A program made the position numbers and the translations under genes. This document shows positions 11,297 to 26,100 of a stretch of DNA of 64,000 bases, piece by piece. Numbering within the stretch: position 1 is the stretch's first letter; every line of letters begins with the position of its first letter. Below the pieces are notes generated by a model, which saw only the letters and a list, made by a program, of their open reading frames with translations, was not told where the DNA came from and ran no database searches. This stretch comes from Quillaja saponaria (lineage: Eukaryota; Streptophyta; Magnoliopsida; Fabales; Quillajaceae): positions 13,402,134 to 13,466,133 of the forward strand of contig CM055618.1 in assembly GCA_029379385.1 (NCBI GenBank), in the 5' to 3' direction.

Positions 11297-12008
11297 GTAA
11301 CTAGGTCAGGATACTATAATTAAGGTTAAGATTAGAGTACCATAATTAGTATTAGAGTTAGGATATCGTAACTAAGATTAGGGTACAGTAATTATGGTTA
11401 AGGTTAAGGTTAAGGCACAATAATTAGGGTTAAGTTACCGTAGTTAGGGTTAAGATATTATGATTATGTTTAGGGTACTGTAATTAGGGTTATGGTACCA
11501 TAATTAAAATAAGTATACCGTAATTAGGGTTATGGTGTTGTAAATAGGATTAGGGTCCATAATTAGGGTTAGGGTACCGTAACTAGGAATTGAGTATTGT
11601 AATTAAGATTAGGGTAATGTAGTTAGGGTTATGGTACTGTAACTATGATTAGGGTACCGTAACTAGAGTATGAGTATCGTAACTAGGGTATGGTATTGTA
11701 ACTAGGATTTGGGTATCGTAACTAGGTTTTGGATACCATAACTAGGGTTTGGGTTCTGTAATTAGGTTTTGAATACCATAACTAGGGTTTGGGTTTTGTA
11801 ATTAGGGTTAGGATACTATAATTAGGATTGGGGTTAGGGTACCGTAATTAGGGATAGAGTATAGTAATTAAGGTTAAGGTACCGGAATTTAGGTTGGGGT
11901 ATTGTAATTAGGTCACCGTAATTAGAATTAGAGTATTGTAATTAGTGTTAGGTACTGTAATTAGGATTATGGTATCATAAATAAGGGTGGAGGGTACCAT
12001 AATTAAGT
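11297..12008. repeat. Degenerate ~20-bp minisatellite (GTAATTAGGGTTAGGGTACC-like)
   Basis: About 35 imperfect tandem units of roughly 20 bp, each with the scheme GTAAYTAGGRTTAGGGTAYC. Many units contain the TTAGGG or GGTTAGGG core, close to but not identical with the plant telomere repeat TTTAGGG. Units vary in length from about 16 to 22 bp and drift towards GGGTTTGGGTT variants near 11700-11800. Immediately upstream (11215-11296) lies a CT-rich tract with a repeated CTCACTCTCCCC motif. No coding sequence. Confidence 0.85.
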
Positions 12009-14296
12009 GTTAGTTTTTTTGTCCAAATTCTTTTTATATTAATAATTTTATAATTTTTCAATAATTATACATCAATAGTATTTAAGACTGAATTTATCAA
12101 TTTTCTTATTTATAAGTACAAATAATTAAAAATTTAAATTATATATTAATATTGTATTTTTTATAATTATAATATTATTGTGTTTATTATGATTCACACG
12201 TTGTGCTATGAAATTAGTATTATTTGAATTAAGTATAGAAGCATTAACCTTTGAGAGTTTTTTTTTTTTGAGCTAGAGGAAGAAACCTTTCAACTTGAAT
12301 TAGTACTGTGTGTAGGTTCTCCAATTGCACAAGACATGAAAAAGGCATTGGTGGAAACGCATCATACTCTGATTTGTGACTTTTAATCGGCAAAGTTCTT
12401 CTACATTCTTCCAAATTGACGCGCAACCATGATTGATTTCAAAATCAATAAACCGCATCTCGTGATCCTAACTACAATTTAGGTTTGTTATTTATTTTTT
12501 CCTATCATTAAATTTAGGGATATTTATGGGTTGCTTGCATTGATTTAGGACCAAAATTTTAATTAATTCAAAATCATCGATTTGAGTTTTAAAATAATCA
12601 ACATTGGGTTTATTTGGGTTGATTAGCCAACCTAATCCAAATTAATCGAGTTGATTCTTAATTCAGTTTTGGGCCATCTAATTTTTAAGCCCAAATAATT
12701 TTTTTTTGTTGGCCATTAAAAATGAAGAGAGAAAGTTAAGTTTTTAAGAATATGAATACATATAAAATTAAATATTTAATAATATTAAGAATTAACATTT
12801 AAATTATATATGTAATTCGTTTTGATTTTGGTTAACCAAATAAAATTTTATACTCAAATCATAACCAATTTTTTTTTTTTTTTTTCAAATAGTTAACAAA
12901 ATTTAACTAAAAAAAATAACCAAACAAACCCATATTTTAGGGTGGCTTGGGTTGATTTGGTCGATTTAACCAACTCACGAGGGCCCTAAAGAAAATGACA
13001 AAAACAATCTTGAGTTCAGGACAATGACAAGACTTTTTACAATAAAAAAAGTCAACAAGTTTGTTGGTCGAAATTGGGTTGATCGGAAGATTTGAGATAA
13101 AAATGTGAGAATCAATCTATTTTATAACCACTCTGGAGGAAAAATTAATGGTCGGCTGGTTTGATTTTATTCAATTGTTAAAAGTTAAAAATAATTGAAT
13201 GCAAATTTCAATCTAAATCTTGTTTTGATTAAACCGTTTCTTAGTAAATATCAACAACTGAAACAACTTTTATTGAATTAGTTTAATTTCAATTAATTTA
13301 ATTTACCTGGACTTGGTTATTGGGGTTAATTATTGTGGAGCAAGCTCAAATTGATATTACTATTGTAAAAAATAAATATATAATTTTGGTTTAATTTGGT
13401 TTTTATTAAAATCGAGGAAGTGTAGAAACCAAACCAATAATTCTAGTTTCGGTTAATTAAAAATCAAAAAAAAAAAAAAAATTACTAACAAAATAACCAT
13501 ATTGAACTAGGGTAAAAATCTGTTTCAGTTCATAATTAGTTGTTAACAATATTTATTTAGATACTTTTTGTTACAACAAAAAACATATATAAAAGATAAA
13601 TTGTGAAGGTGTCAGTAAATTAAATTGGTAGGGTCTTTTAAGGTTCTATACTAAGGATGTGGAATTGAATTCAACTTTTACTTGAAATGATATTTTTATG
13701 AAAAGTGAGAGAATTACCTCCTTATCATGGTGCTCATAAATCTAACACAATTTTTATGAATAAAATAAAAATATAATCCCAGACTAAAATTATTGTAACA
13801 CTAAAGATATATTATAATAAATAGTTGAAAAGAGCCCTAACATAATAAGACCTAAATTATTAAAGAGATGACTTGAAACTTGAAATGATGAAGAATGTCA
13901 TGAATGAAGATAGACTTTTAATTTGAAAAGACAATACTAGAGCATTGTTGGCAAATTATTCTATAACCAACAATCATTTTCACCAAGTGATTCCTAAAAT
14001 ATCAGTTACAATAATAGAGTAACCAATGGATACTGTTTAGCTCCTCCCTCTAAATCTAAATCCAACCTTCAGTCACCTGGCCCTAACAAAGGATTTCCAA
14101 AAGGAGATTGAGAAACATACATTTGTTTAACAAGTATTGCATACCTTAATTAAATTATTTTTTTGAAGATTAATTTAAATACTGTTCAGAATATATCTAC
14201 CAATGGAAGATAATCATGATTTTAATATATTTCTCAAAATTAATTGATATTTTTCTCAAAATAAATTGCAATAAAAAAGGAGTAGGTTTCCAAAAA
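12009..14296. other. Intergenic, AT-rich repeats
   Basis: No gene is recognised. The stretch is AT-rich with poly-T and poly-A runs (12260, 12700, 12868, 13467). Between 12540 and 13400 there are loosely repeated GGTTGATTTGG / AATTAATTTAAT phrases of the kind left by decayed retrotransposon or MITE DNA; I could not define ends. The last part is the promoter of the receptor kinase. Confidence 0.5.
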
Positions 14297-14304
14297 TATA
14301 TATA
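14297..14304 (+). promoter_or_regulatory. Putative TATA box of the receptor kinase gene
   Basis: TATATATA lies about 250 bp upstream of the start codon at 14551, in the only strong TATA context of the proximal 5' flank. Transcription would begin around 14330-14340, followed by a C/T-rich leader. Inference from position only. Confidence 0.45.
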
Positions 14305-14550
14305 GACAGGAGGGAAAAAATTTCAACCAAATTCAGCGCAAAGACCCACCTCTCCTCGAAGGCCCCACTTTGGCGAGGTTTTTTGTCTGTACTCCACTAG
14401 TCACGCGACTCTCAGTCTATACTTCTGCAACTCCAAAAGCTTAGGCTACCCACAATTTCTCCCAATTCCAGATCAAAATCAGATCTCAGTATCTATTCTC
14501 CAAATCGTCTCTTTAATGCCCACAAAACCAAATACCTTACTTCTGCATCC

Positions 14551-16503
14551 ATGCCGTCAGTACCAACCAATCCTTCCATTTTAGCCATTGGCAGAGCTGT
14601 CTTCTTCCTCATACTCTGCTTACTGTTTGTTACTTTTACAGCAGCAGCTGCTCATACATGTTTGTCAAAGCCAGAGACCTCCATATCCTCATGCCCACCA
14701 TTCACTTCTGCTCCTTCTTTCCCTTTCTCTTTATCACCTGGTTGTGGGCACCCTTTTTTCCAAATACAATGCTCTACTCCTAACTCTGTTATCTCCATTA
14801 ACGACCTTGCTTTCTCTATACTACGCTATGAACCCAACTCCTCCTCTCTCTTCCTTTCACCTCATCCTGTCAATTCAACCAAAACTACATCATTGCTAGC
14901 TCACCCAAACTGCTCTTCTACTCGCTACCTTTCTATTCCCAATCGATTCGTCAATCTTTCAGGATCTCCTTTTAGAGTCTCTGATGCTTCATGTTCTCGC
15001 CTCTCTATTCTTAAACCTTGTTCGCCTCCGTCTCTACCAAATTGTAGCCATTGTCCATGGGAATGCAAGCTCATAAAGAACCCAGCTCAGTTGCTTTATG
15101 GTTGTGGATCTATGCACCGTCCGGAATCAGAGCAGGGTTGCCAAGCTGATGTATTGGGGTTTCTCGACAATTTCTTAAAATTTGGGATCCAGGTTGAGTG
15201 GGACGAAGCTCAAGATCCTTACTTTTCGAGCTGTAAAGATTGTCAAGCAAAGAAAGGTATTTGTGGGTTCAATTCATCAGACCCAGATAAGCAATTTATA
15301 TGTTTTCATTCCCAATCTACCTTGTCACCACCATGGATTCTTCATGACAACCCCGTTCGAATTGCTATTCTGTGTTTGATAATCGTATTGACTAGCTTCC
15401 TGCTTCTTGTTTCGGTTGCCACTGTTATTTATCGCTCTAGACGTTTGAACCCATTAGCTGCAGAGCAAGACCCAACAACTCTCTTCCTTCATCGTCACCG
15501 CTCTGCAAGTCTTCTTCCTCCTGTTTTCACCTACGAAGAACTTGAAGCTTCCACCAATAATTTTGATCCCAAGCGCAAAATTGGTGATGGTGGGTTTGGG
15601 TCTGTGTATCTGGGTCAACTTGTTGATGGTCGAATTGTCGCAGTAAAGTACCTCCACAAACACCACCCACCTGCTACAGCAGGAAAAGCCTTTTCCAACA
15701 AGTCTTTCTGTAATGAAATTTTGATTCTTTCTTCAATTAATCATCCTAATCTGGTTAGGCTTCATGGGTATTGCAGTGATCCAAGAGGGCTACTTCTGGT
15801 TTATGACTATGTCCCCAATGGAACTCTAGCTGATCACCTCCATGGCCCAAAGAACTTGTACAAAAAAGGGTCTTTGACTTGGCAAGTGAGACTAGATATG
15901 GCTTTACAAACTGCCATGGCCATGGAGTACCTTCATTTCTCTGTTTTTCCTCCAATAGTTCACAGAGACATAACTTCAACAAACATCTTTATAGAAAAAG
16001 ATATGCGAATCAAAGTTGGAGATTTTGGACTCTCTAGATTATTGGTTTTCCAGGATACGTCGTCGGCTTCATCTGGGTATGTCTGGACGGGGCCCCAAGG
16101 TACACCCGGGTATTTGGATCCAGATTATCACATATCATTCCGATTAACAGAGAAAAGCGACGTGTATAGCTTCGGAGTGGTATTGTTGGAGCTAATATCC
16201 GGGTTGAAAGCGGTGGACCAGAGCAGAGACCAGCGAGAAATGGCTTTGGCTGATCTAGTAGTGTCAAAGATCCAAATGGGTCTATTGAATCAGGTTGTAG
16301 ACCCAGTTCTAAAGCTTGATAAAGAAGCCGTGGACGCCGTTGCGGCTTTGGGAGAGTTGGCCTTCCGGTGCGTGGCGGCGGATAAGGACGACCGGCCGGA
16401 TTCTAAGGAGGTAGTGGAGGAGCTGAAGCGGATTAAAAGCCGTACACGTGGACTCTTGCGATCATCGAATTCTAATGCTGGTTCTGAGGTGGAAAAGATT
16501 TGA
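14551..16503 (+). CDS. WAK/LRK10L-type receptor-like protein kinase, intronless
   Basis: A plasma-membrane receptor kinase of 650 residues in one exon. A signal peptide spans about residues 1-34. The ectodomain has a GUB_WAK_bind module (Cys-rich, SLSPGCGHPFFQIQC) and a WAK_assoc_C module (CSHCPWEC ... GICGFNSSDPDKQFICF) with several N-glycosylation sites. The transmembrane segment is at about 269-294. The kinase has the glycine loop IGDGGFGSVY at 342-351, VAVK with Lys366, catalytic loop HRDITSTN at 471-478, DFG at 491-493 and GTPGYLDPDY in the activation segment. The catalytic-loop Lys (HRDxK) is replaced by Thr475, while Asp473 and Asn478 are kept. The ligand is unknown; family members bind pectin or mediate defence. 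The neighbourhood suggests orthology to At1g69910 (from memory). Confidence 0.93.
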   Translation: MPSVPTNPSILAIGRAVFFLILCLLFVTFTAAAAHTCLSKPETSISSCPPFTSAPSFPFSLSPGCGHPFFQIQCSTPNSVISINDLAFSILRYEPNSSSLFLSPHPVNSTKTTSLLAHPNCSSTRYLSIPNRFVNLSGSPFRVSDASCSRLSILKPCSPPSLPNCSHCPWECKLIKNPAQLLYGCGSMHRPESEQGCQADVLGFLDNFLKFGIQVEWDEAQDPYFSSCKDCQAKKGICGFNSSDPDKQFICFHSQSTLSPPWILHDNPVRIAILCLIIVLTSFLLLVSVATVIYRSRRLNPLAAEQDPTTLFLHRHRSASLLPPVFTYEELEASTNNFDPKRKIGDGGFGSVYLGQLVDGRIVAVKYLHKHHPPATAGKAFSNKSFCNEILILSSINHPNLVRLHGYCSDPRGLLLVYDYVPNGTLADHLHGPKNLYKKGSLTWQVRLDMALQTAMAMEYLHFSVFPPIVHRDITSTNIFIEKDMRIKVGDFGLSRLLVFQDTSSASSGYVWTGPQGTPGYLDPDYHISFRLTEKSDVYSFGVVLLELISGLKAVDQSRDQREMALADLVVSKIQMGLLNQVVDPVLKLDKEAVDAVAALGELAFRCVAADKDDRPDSKEVVEELKRIKSRTRGLLRSSNSNAGSEVEKI

Positions 16504-17604
16504 TTGACGTTCGATTGGTTGAGACCAATTGCACATGTGGGTTTGACTGACTGAGTAACAAGCAGACACTTTTGTCCGATGTTTATGTTTATTTTTTGGT
16601 GCACAATCAAAACGAGGTTATTATATTGGACCACTTGTATACATAGGAAAATCTGTGTCACTGGTTCTTTTTGCAGTGTACTCTCACAAACACACACCAG
16701 TAATGCATTTTAAGTTTCAATGCTGAGCTTCTGCATAATTTGATGCTTATCAATTGGCAAGGGAACCATATATCATAAATGTCCTCCTTTAGTGAAGAAA
16801 TATCATTATAGGTTTTGCTAGTTTTCTTATTTTTGTTGTCACGTCGCTTTCTCTGTTGCGTGAGTGATGATGTCGCATTTTTACTGCAGAGTTATAGGTC
16901 CTGTTTGCAGAGATTGATTGGTCGAATAGGACTGTGTCTACAAGTTATGGAAGTAGTCCATGGTGTGTCCAATTAAAAGGGCTATGCTATTTACAAGTTG
17001 TTGAACTGTTACTGTTGAAGTGTTTGTATATTAATTATGCAGGAGGTCTTATTAGGCAACCAAGCTAAAGTCCCTCCAAGTCCTAACAACCCACTGGCTC
17101 AGTGTGTAATCTTTATCAGATATATGTCACTGAAGCATCGGAAGCAGAGATCAAGAGTCTTTCTTTAACTTTATTTTGCCTCTCGGCTTATTTATATATA
17201 GCCCTTGTGGGCCGCATTCTTTTGTGCTTTTCGGCCTTCCATACTTTTGCAAGTCAATGGTAAGCTACACAATGGATGCATCTTTCTATGAAGTGTACAC
17301 AAATCAAATTGGTTTCAAAGTTAAATTATCATGTTCAAACCACTAGAATATCCCTTTTAGCAGTCGCCCATTTTTGCATTTATTGCTAAATGCACTGAGA
17401 AAGTGTTCAACTTAACTACATATATGAGACCCATCAAAGAAAATGCAATTCATTTTTATTTCTTGTCACAATTTCTGATACAAGTTAAAAGCACACTCAA
17501 TTCCTAGCAAAAGGAACATTTAGTATTACAAAAACCCAAGAGCTACTTCAAACCTGTAAGGCTAAAAAGCATTCTCTGCCCATCAAATTTGCCACCACAT
17601 AAAT
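16504..17604. other. Intergenic between receptor kinase and GST pseudogene
   Basis: This is the 3' flank of the kinase (a plausible UTR to about 16750), followed by 800 bp without recognisable genes. Positions 17440-17604 resemble 19420-19555 downstream of the intact GST and so form the duplicated 3' UTR of the GST pseudogene. Confidence 0.55.
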
Positions 17605-18697
<1,093 letters not shown>

Positions 18698-19555
18698 GGA
18701 TTCCTTCACAAAGTACTCCTCACCTCACGGTGTGAACCTGGAAGAGAAAAAGATGGAGCTTTCTTGATTTTATCCAAAAAAAGGGTCTTAAGGCTTCAAA
18801 ATCCAATCAGTCAAAGCTTAAACACCAATAAATTAGTGTTTGAAATTAATTTAATTATGGGACACGAGGAAAACGAGACTGGCTGGCGAGGTAGATAACA
18901 GAGGGTCGGTGACTATGGGCCTGACCTTAGCTGAAATAATTATAATTATAATTTCAAAAATAAGATAATAATTAGATTTGATCGAGTAGCTTATATTTTG
19001 ACTTTTATAGTGTGAAATGAAAATGAAATGCAATGTCCATTTTACTTCTTTGTCACATTCTCTGACTACAAGATGAACGTAGAAGCACATGGTCAATATT
19101 CGTTCCACTTGGTATGATTTTTTTATTCTTCTAACTGTTTTTTCCCTGAGCACATCTAAAAGATGCTACTTGATTTTGTAGCTATCTCAATCATTTTATA
19201 TATTATTTTGGATTTTCTAACAAGTGACTTAGATATTTATTAAAGTAATAAATAGACAAATTTTATATTAATTATTATAATAATTAACCAATATTATTTA
19301 ATAAATAAATTGTATTAGACATTATGAAGTACCAAGTAATACTTGTTAGAAAAACCCTACTACTTTTAGGTTGAGCAAAAGTACTGCAATTCAAGGCAAT
19401 GCGGCAATTCACTTTTATTTTTCATCACAATTTCTGATACAAGTAAAAGCACACTCAATTCCTAGCAAAATGAAACATTAAGTACAACAAAAACCCATGA
19501 CCTAATTCAATAGCTAACAAGCATTAATTGCCCATCTAATTTGCCACCAAATAAT
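18698..19555. other. Spacer between GST copies
   Basis: This holds the 5' flank of the GST pseudogene and the 3' UTR region of the intact GST. It is AT-rich, especially 19190-19330, with no further gene. The segment 19400-19555 is the counterpart of 17440-17604, showing that the tandem duplication unit includes the 3' flank. Confidence 0.55.
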
Positions 19556-20732
<1,177 letters not shown>

Positions 20733-20739
20733 AAAAAAA
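20733..20739 (-). terminator. RNA polymerase III terminator of tRNA-Gly
   Basis: A run of seven T on the minus strand, one base after the end of the tRNA. This is a canonical Pol III stop. Confidence 0.85.
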
Positions 20740-20740
20740 T

Positions 20741-20811
20741 TGCACCAGCCGGGAATCGAACCCGGGTCTGTACCGTGGCAGGGTACTATTCTACCACTAG
20801 ACCACTGGTGC
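20741..20811 (-). tRNA. tRNA-Gly (anticodon GCC)
   Basis: A 71-nt cloverleaf on the minus strand. Acceptor stem GCACCAG pairs with CTGGTGC, with discriminator A at 20741. The D arm contains box A (TGGTCTAGTGG). The anticodon stem-loop CCCTGCCACGG carries anticodon GCC at 20779-20777. The T arm with box B (GGTTCGATTCC) is intact. No intron and no encoded CCA, as expected for a nuclear eukaryotic tRNA. It decodes GGC and GGU glycine codons. Confidence 0.97.
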
Positions 20812-21347
20812 ATCGGCGAAATTAAAATTAAAAATAAACTTTTAGTCAAACCAGCCCTTAACCTGCAGATTTTGCAGCATACGACTATATGTTTCACTTC
20901 TGAACTACACTTATTCGACCAGGATTGCGCCTTTCAAGTCATTTAAGGCTACTTAGGAAAATGATTGCATATATGGGCATCAATTCTTTCATTGTGTAAG
21001 GTAGTCAAATAAAATTTTGCATTCTTTGGGGTGTTATGGTATATTTGGTCACATCCAAAGGGAAAGTTAAAATTCCCACTTGTAATCTTTAGTACTTGAT
21101 AGCAGAAGGGAATTCCGCTAACAGGGCTGCCATATCTGAAAATTGTTATATGTTAACTGTAGTGGTATAAGAGTGGGGGATAATTGTTGTTGTTTGGGTT
21201 CTTATATGTTCTTGTCATCTTTCTGTTCTACAGTATGTTTGGTTTTCTAACCACTTCCTTCCATTTTGTCATCTTCTAATACTTATTTCCTGATCCTTCT
21301 TGTTCTCTTTCTGTGCTGTAGCAACAGGACATTTTTCTATAGCTTCA
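20812..21347. other. Spacer between tRNA-Gly and PPR pseudogene
   Basis: Upstream flank of the tRNA and 3' flank of the PPR relic. No gene, repeat or RNA recognised. Confidence 0.5.
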
Positions 21348-23158
21348 TCACAAAGCTCGAGTAAAATCCATGTTCCCTTCATCGTTCACATAAACAAAAA
21401 CGTTGGATATCTCTTTTTCTGCTGCTAACCCTTGTTTCCTCATCTCTTTGAACAGTTGCCTTGCATCCATGAGTTTCTTCCTCTTGTGGAAACCCTTTAT
21501 GAGTACAATATAGGAACTAGCTGTTAGAATGAATCTCTTCCCAACCATTTCTTTATGCAAAAACCATGCTTCTTTCATATTCCTACCCTTGCAATGCCCT
21601 TTTATCAAAATATTGGAGGTGTTGCTATCAAGCATCACTCCTTGAGCGTGCATCCCCTTATAAATATCAGTTGTCGTGCATGTATTTCTAATGCAGTATT
21701 GCTTCATAAAGAGTTGCAAGTTGTACGCGAGCCTCTGCCATCTTCCCTGTCTTACAATAAGCATCCATTAGAGTGGTATTTGTGTAAGTATCAGGATAAG
21801 ATCCAGTCAACTCCATTTCTTCCATCAACCGTACTGCTTGCTCTATATTTCCTATCTTACAAAGGCCATTGGTAATTGAGTTGTAAGTGCAAACATTCAG
21901 TTGGAGGCCTCTACTAACCATTTTATTGAAGAACTTGCGTGTTTCCACCATCTTTCCAGTTTGACAAAACCCATTTATAGAAGTATATGTTACATGATCC
22001 GGAAATATTTTCTTGCACTTCAATTCATCAAAAAGATTACATGCAGCTGGAAAATTACTCAACTTACAGAACCCATCAATGCGAGTTGTATAGACCACAT
22101 CGTCTGGAAAAGTCCCCTGATTCAGAATCCCGTCATGACCTGCTCTGCTTCAACTACTTTACCAGTCTTACACAGAAGAACTATGCTGTTGTAGGTATAG
22201 CCATTTGGTTGCAATCCTTTTCTTATCATCTCTTCGATGAGCTTTATCAACCTCTGTAGTTCTCCAACATGACAATATCCATTGATTATTGTGCTATAAC
22301 TTAGAACATCAGGCTGATGACCCCTCAATTCCATTTGTATGAGCAAATGGAGGGCTTCTTTTATTTTCCCCAACCGACAGTGAGAATGAATAATAATTTT
22401 ATATGATGTGGTATCCCAACAGACACCCATTTTCAGGGTATTCCTTGAATAGTTGAATACCTTTTATTACAATAACTAACCCATCAAAATTGTTTGACAG
22501 GCAATTTAGAAACAGGTTACAAGAATCCAGAGATAATAAGCCCATCATTTAACAATTTATCAAATAAGTTACCTGCTTCTGCAAGCATCCCAGCCTCCTC
22601 AAGAACCTGGAAGAATATATCATATAAATGGGGATTGGCACCCAGTCCTTGTATGTGTATATTAACCGCTCAGTAAAATGAGTGAACGAAAGATTAACAT
22701 CCACATTGGGCTTTATCCAAAAAGTCATGAATCAGCTTGTGAGCCATTTTTAGATCCTTTGATGCCACAGAAATCTAAACTACAATGCAGAGGGGTTATA
22801 ATGTTGGATTTCTTCGTAGGCGTGCCCAGTTAAAGAAATCAAACATCAGTTTATAATCATTCTTGATGTCCATAAGGATCCAAATTAAATGATCAGGCTT
22901 GAGAACATGGCGAAAAGACTCAGAGCGACGTAGCTTTATTGTAGGGGAGATGTGATGGACAAGTTCTGAATCTTCAGTGGTAGGTTTCTTTGGGGAATAA
23001 TCAGGGAAAGGTCTGTACTGGTGGATACCAAATAGGAGATCTCTGAATGAAATATCTTTGATATAAAAAGACTTTGGAGTAGAACTGGAAAGTGGAGGAA
23101 GATAGAAAATTGGAAAACAATGGAATGAGGAATAGAGGGCTGTCCTCTTCATACCCAT
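21348..23158 (-). pseudogene. P-class pentatricopeptide repeat protein pseudogene
   Basis: PPR proteins bind organellar RNA through tandem 35-residue helical repeats. Here one former intronless gene is spread over several frames. An N-terminal piece at 23158-22796 (start MGMKRTALYSSF, later MFDFFNWARLRR) ends in a stop. Positions 22795-22431 still match the family but contain several stops. PPR repeats then resume at 22430-22122 (ALHLLIQMELRGHQPDVLSY, INGYCHVGEL), in another frame at 22098-21688 (IDGFCKLSNF, TYNSITNGLCKIGN, TLMDAYCKTGKMAEA), and in a third at 21764-21348 (IKGHCKGRNMKEAWFLHKEM). At least three frameshifts and four internal stops are visible. The order and motifs resemble At1g05670 (from memory), a predicted mitochondrial PPR. 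Confidence 0.88.
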
Positions 23159-26100
23159 AAGACTATCCCATTAGAAAAAATTTAGAATCCTGCACAACAA
23201 TGCAGTAGTTCTCTCCAATGTAGAAGACATTTTCATGGATCCCATTGCCTGCAAAATAAATGTAATATGTACTCAAAACTGCAGGCTATCATTTCTACAA
23301 CAAATATGGTGGAGAAATGCTAGGTGCCTTCACTATGCATTACAATAAACCTGCTCAGAGAGCTCTTACAAACGACCTAGTTATCCACTACCAAAATCAA
23401 AAGCGAGTTTTCCACATCTTTCAATCAACACAAGCAGTAGAAATCTCAACTTTTTGTAGAGAATCTTTCAACTGTTACAACTTACAACTTTTCAAAGAAA
23501 ATTATTCCATGGATTCTGCTCACTAATAAGAGAATGGATTGCTCACATTAGCTCAGCTTCGTACTAATGTGATCAAGCAGCATGCAATTCGCCATTACAT
23601 ATTTCCAGGCTTAATGTTCATCACTTCTTGTGCCAAATAAGAAAATATAATTCTTGCTTTCATTTTTTTCCCTTCTTTTAATTCGTTGAAAATCCATTCA
23701 ATCAATTGATATCAACTGTTCTATAGGTAGTAATGTATTAAACAGTGCCAAAGGGGCTGCAGCCTGAGTATTCAGAAAGTTAAACCACCTACAAATCAAT
23801 AGTAGAAAAAAAAAAAAAAAAAAGGATTTACTGGACTTCATATAATGCATTTGGCTAAGTTAATGTATCAAAATATGATTGTGAGGATTTTATGTCTGAA
23901 CTACTAGTTACAATTCAGACGTCAAATCCAAATCTCAAAGGTGACTGGCAACATGAAACATATGGGAATATGAAAAAATCGTAGTCAAATGCAAACTGGT
24001 ATACTGGGAAACACAAACAACTTGATTAACCATTATTTGTTAACTACATTTCTTTTTCGTGGGGTTATTTATACATGTCATGTGACTGTGAATTGATTAT
24101 TCAATTCCTTCATTAAAGTTAATCTTTTGGTATAAACATATTTATTTAATACATATATATACTTTGTCACTGAACTTCAAGGAGAATATTCTTAATTAAC
24201 AGGCACTCTATCAAACAGTAGCTAAGCAGCCCCAAATAACTAGGCCATGCTTCCGAAGCTAATGGAAAGCAAACCCACTTGAAAATGCCTACACCCACAT
24301 GCGACAAATTTACAGAAAGCAGAAAGAAGAAAGCAAATATAAGATGAAGAAGACAATGGACCGCAAAATACAAACTTGTGCTTCTTTTGTTTTGGAAAAG
24401 ATCACGCTAACAACGTTTTCGCTACAAGAGAGAACAAAAGAGTAGTAGATTGGGTTTGGATATTGTTTTTAATTTGTAAATATTTAAAATATATTAGTTT
24501 TAGACAATCGAGTAGGTCAAGTACGTGGTTTAAAAATAAAAATAAAATTATACGATCAACAATCTAATCCAATTTTAAAAGAGTTAGTATCAACTCGTTG
24601 GATTGATTTAGGGTCCCTTGATTTATTAGATTTGTAATACTACTTATCTTATCACTAAACTAAAATAAATATATAAAATAATATTACTCCTAGTATAAAT
24701 ATAAATTATTTTTTTATGTGACAAAAAATATAGAACCTAATTGTTGTGACTCAATTAGAATAAAAAGGGAGACCTCTAACGACTAAATTTATATGAGAAT
24801 TCGTAGAAACAAAATAAAAAAATTACATATTCTTTGTCCATATCAATGTTTTAAAAATTGTATCGGTGATCAACTTGAAAAATTTATCAGATCTTGAGTA
24901 CTCATTAGTTCAACCGGGGTAGAACAAATGACAGAATTGATGATATCATAAAATTTTATATTAATTATAATTACTAAATATAAAATAAATCATAAAATAA
25001 TCATATCATATTAATTAAATAAAAAAAAATCAAATTAGAAATAACGAAATATAATTATTAATAGTTAATACTACAACTGATTGATTTTTTATGTATCACA
25101 ATATTAAAGTTTTAACTTATGCATCAAAATAATATAAAATATAATTATTTCACTAATCTTTAATATAAAATATAAATATTATACTAATTCTTAATACAAA
25201 TAATAATTTTAAAATATCAATTTGGTTAATCAACCGGCACTGGTTCTATGGATTTTTATTGTTTTTATCAGTTTTGATCAATCTAGCTAGCCACCAAAAT
25301 AATTTTTTATTTAACTAGGTCTAATTTGTCACCCAAGCAACTGTTTAACTTGTTTGATTGGTCGGTTTGGTCCGATTTTTAAAATATTTGTTCACGTAGT
25401 AATCACCATCTTCACTTTGAATCTTCTTATGCTCCGTTTTGCTTACATGATCTGGGCCACCTGGGACATCTAGTCGCAGAGAAGCGATCCAGGAGTGTTT
25501 CTCGAACTGCAATCTTACTATTTTTTTTCTTCTTTTATGCCGTATATCTTTTAGCATTATTTCTTTTCTTGTCCCTCTACTATCTAAACTTTTGGACAAT
25601 CCAAATACATTTAAAAAGGTGTGTTTTTTTTTTTTTTTTTTTTTGATAATTACACACAAATCAAATTTTTAGATTGTAGCCACAAATCACAATTTTTGGA
25701 CAATCTAAACACACTAAAAATGAGACGAAATGGAGGCGGTTGTACTCATCTTGCCACCAAATTTAATCAAAATTTAATTCTCACCCTAAAAACCATTCTA
25801 CATACTCCATATATAAAAATAAATAAATACTTAAATAAATAAAGGAAAAGCATTGTGTTGGATATATTCAACGGGGGAGGCACTCTCTCAAACTCTAAGA
25901 GGAAGTAGTGTATGATGCTAAATATACACTTTATTCCATGAACAAAAAGATGCTAAAACCGACAATAAATCATAAGGATCTCTCACCCACACAACATATC
26001 ATCAATCAGTCTGTATTACTCTTATGAAAAGATTTCCTGCATCTTTATTAGGTGAAGTGAAGGCAGATTCCAACAGATAATCCTTCCTGGTTCAGCTAAC

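Noticed and set aside
15454..16697. Long open frames on the strand opposite the receptor kinase
   Set aside because: They are antisense shadows of the kinase codons and show no protein-family signal.
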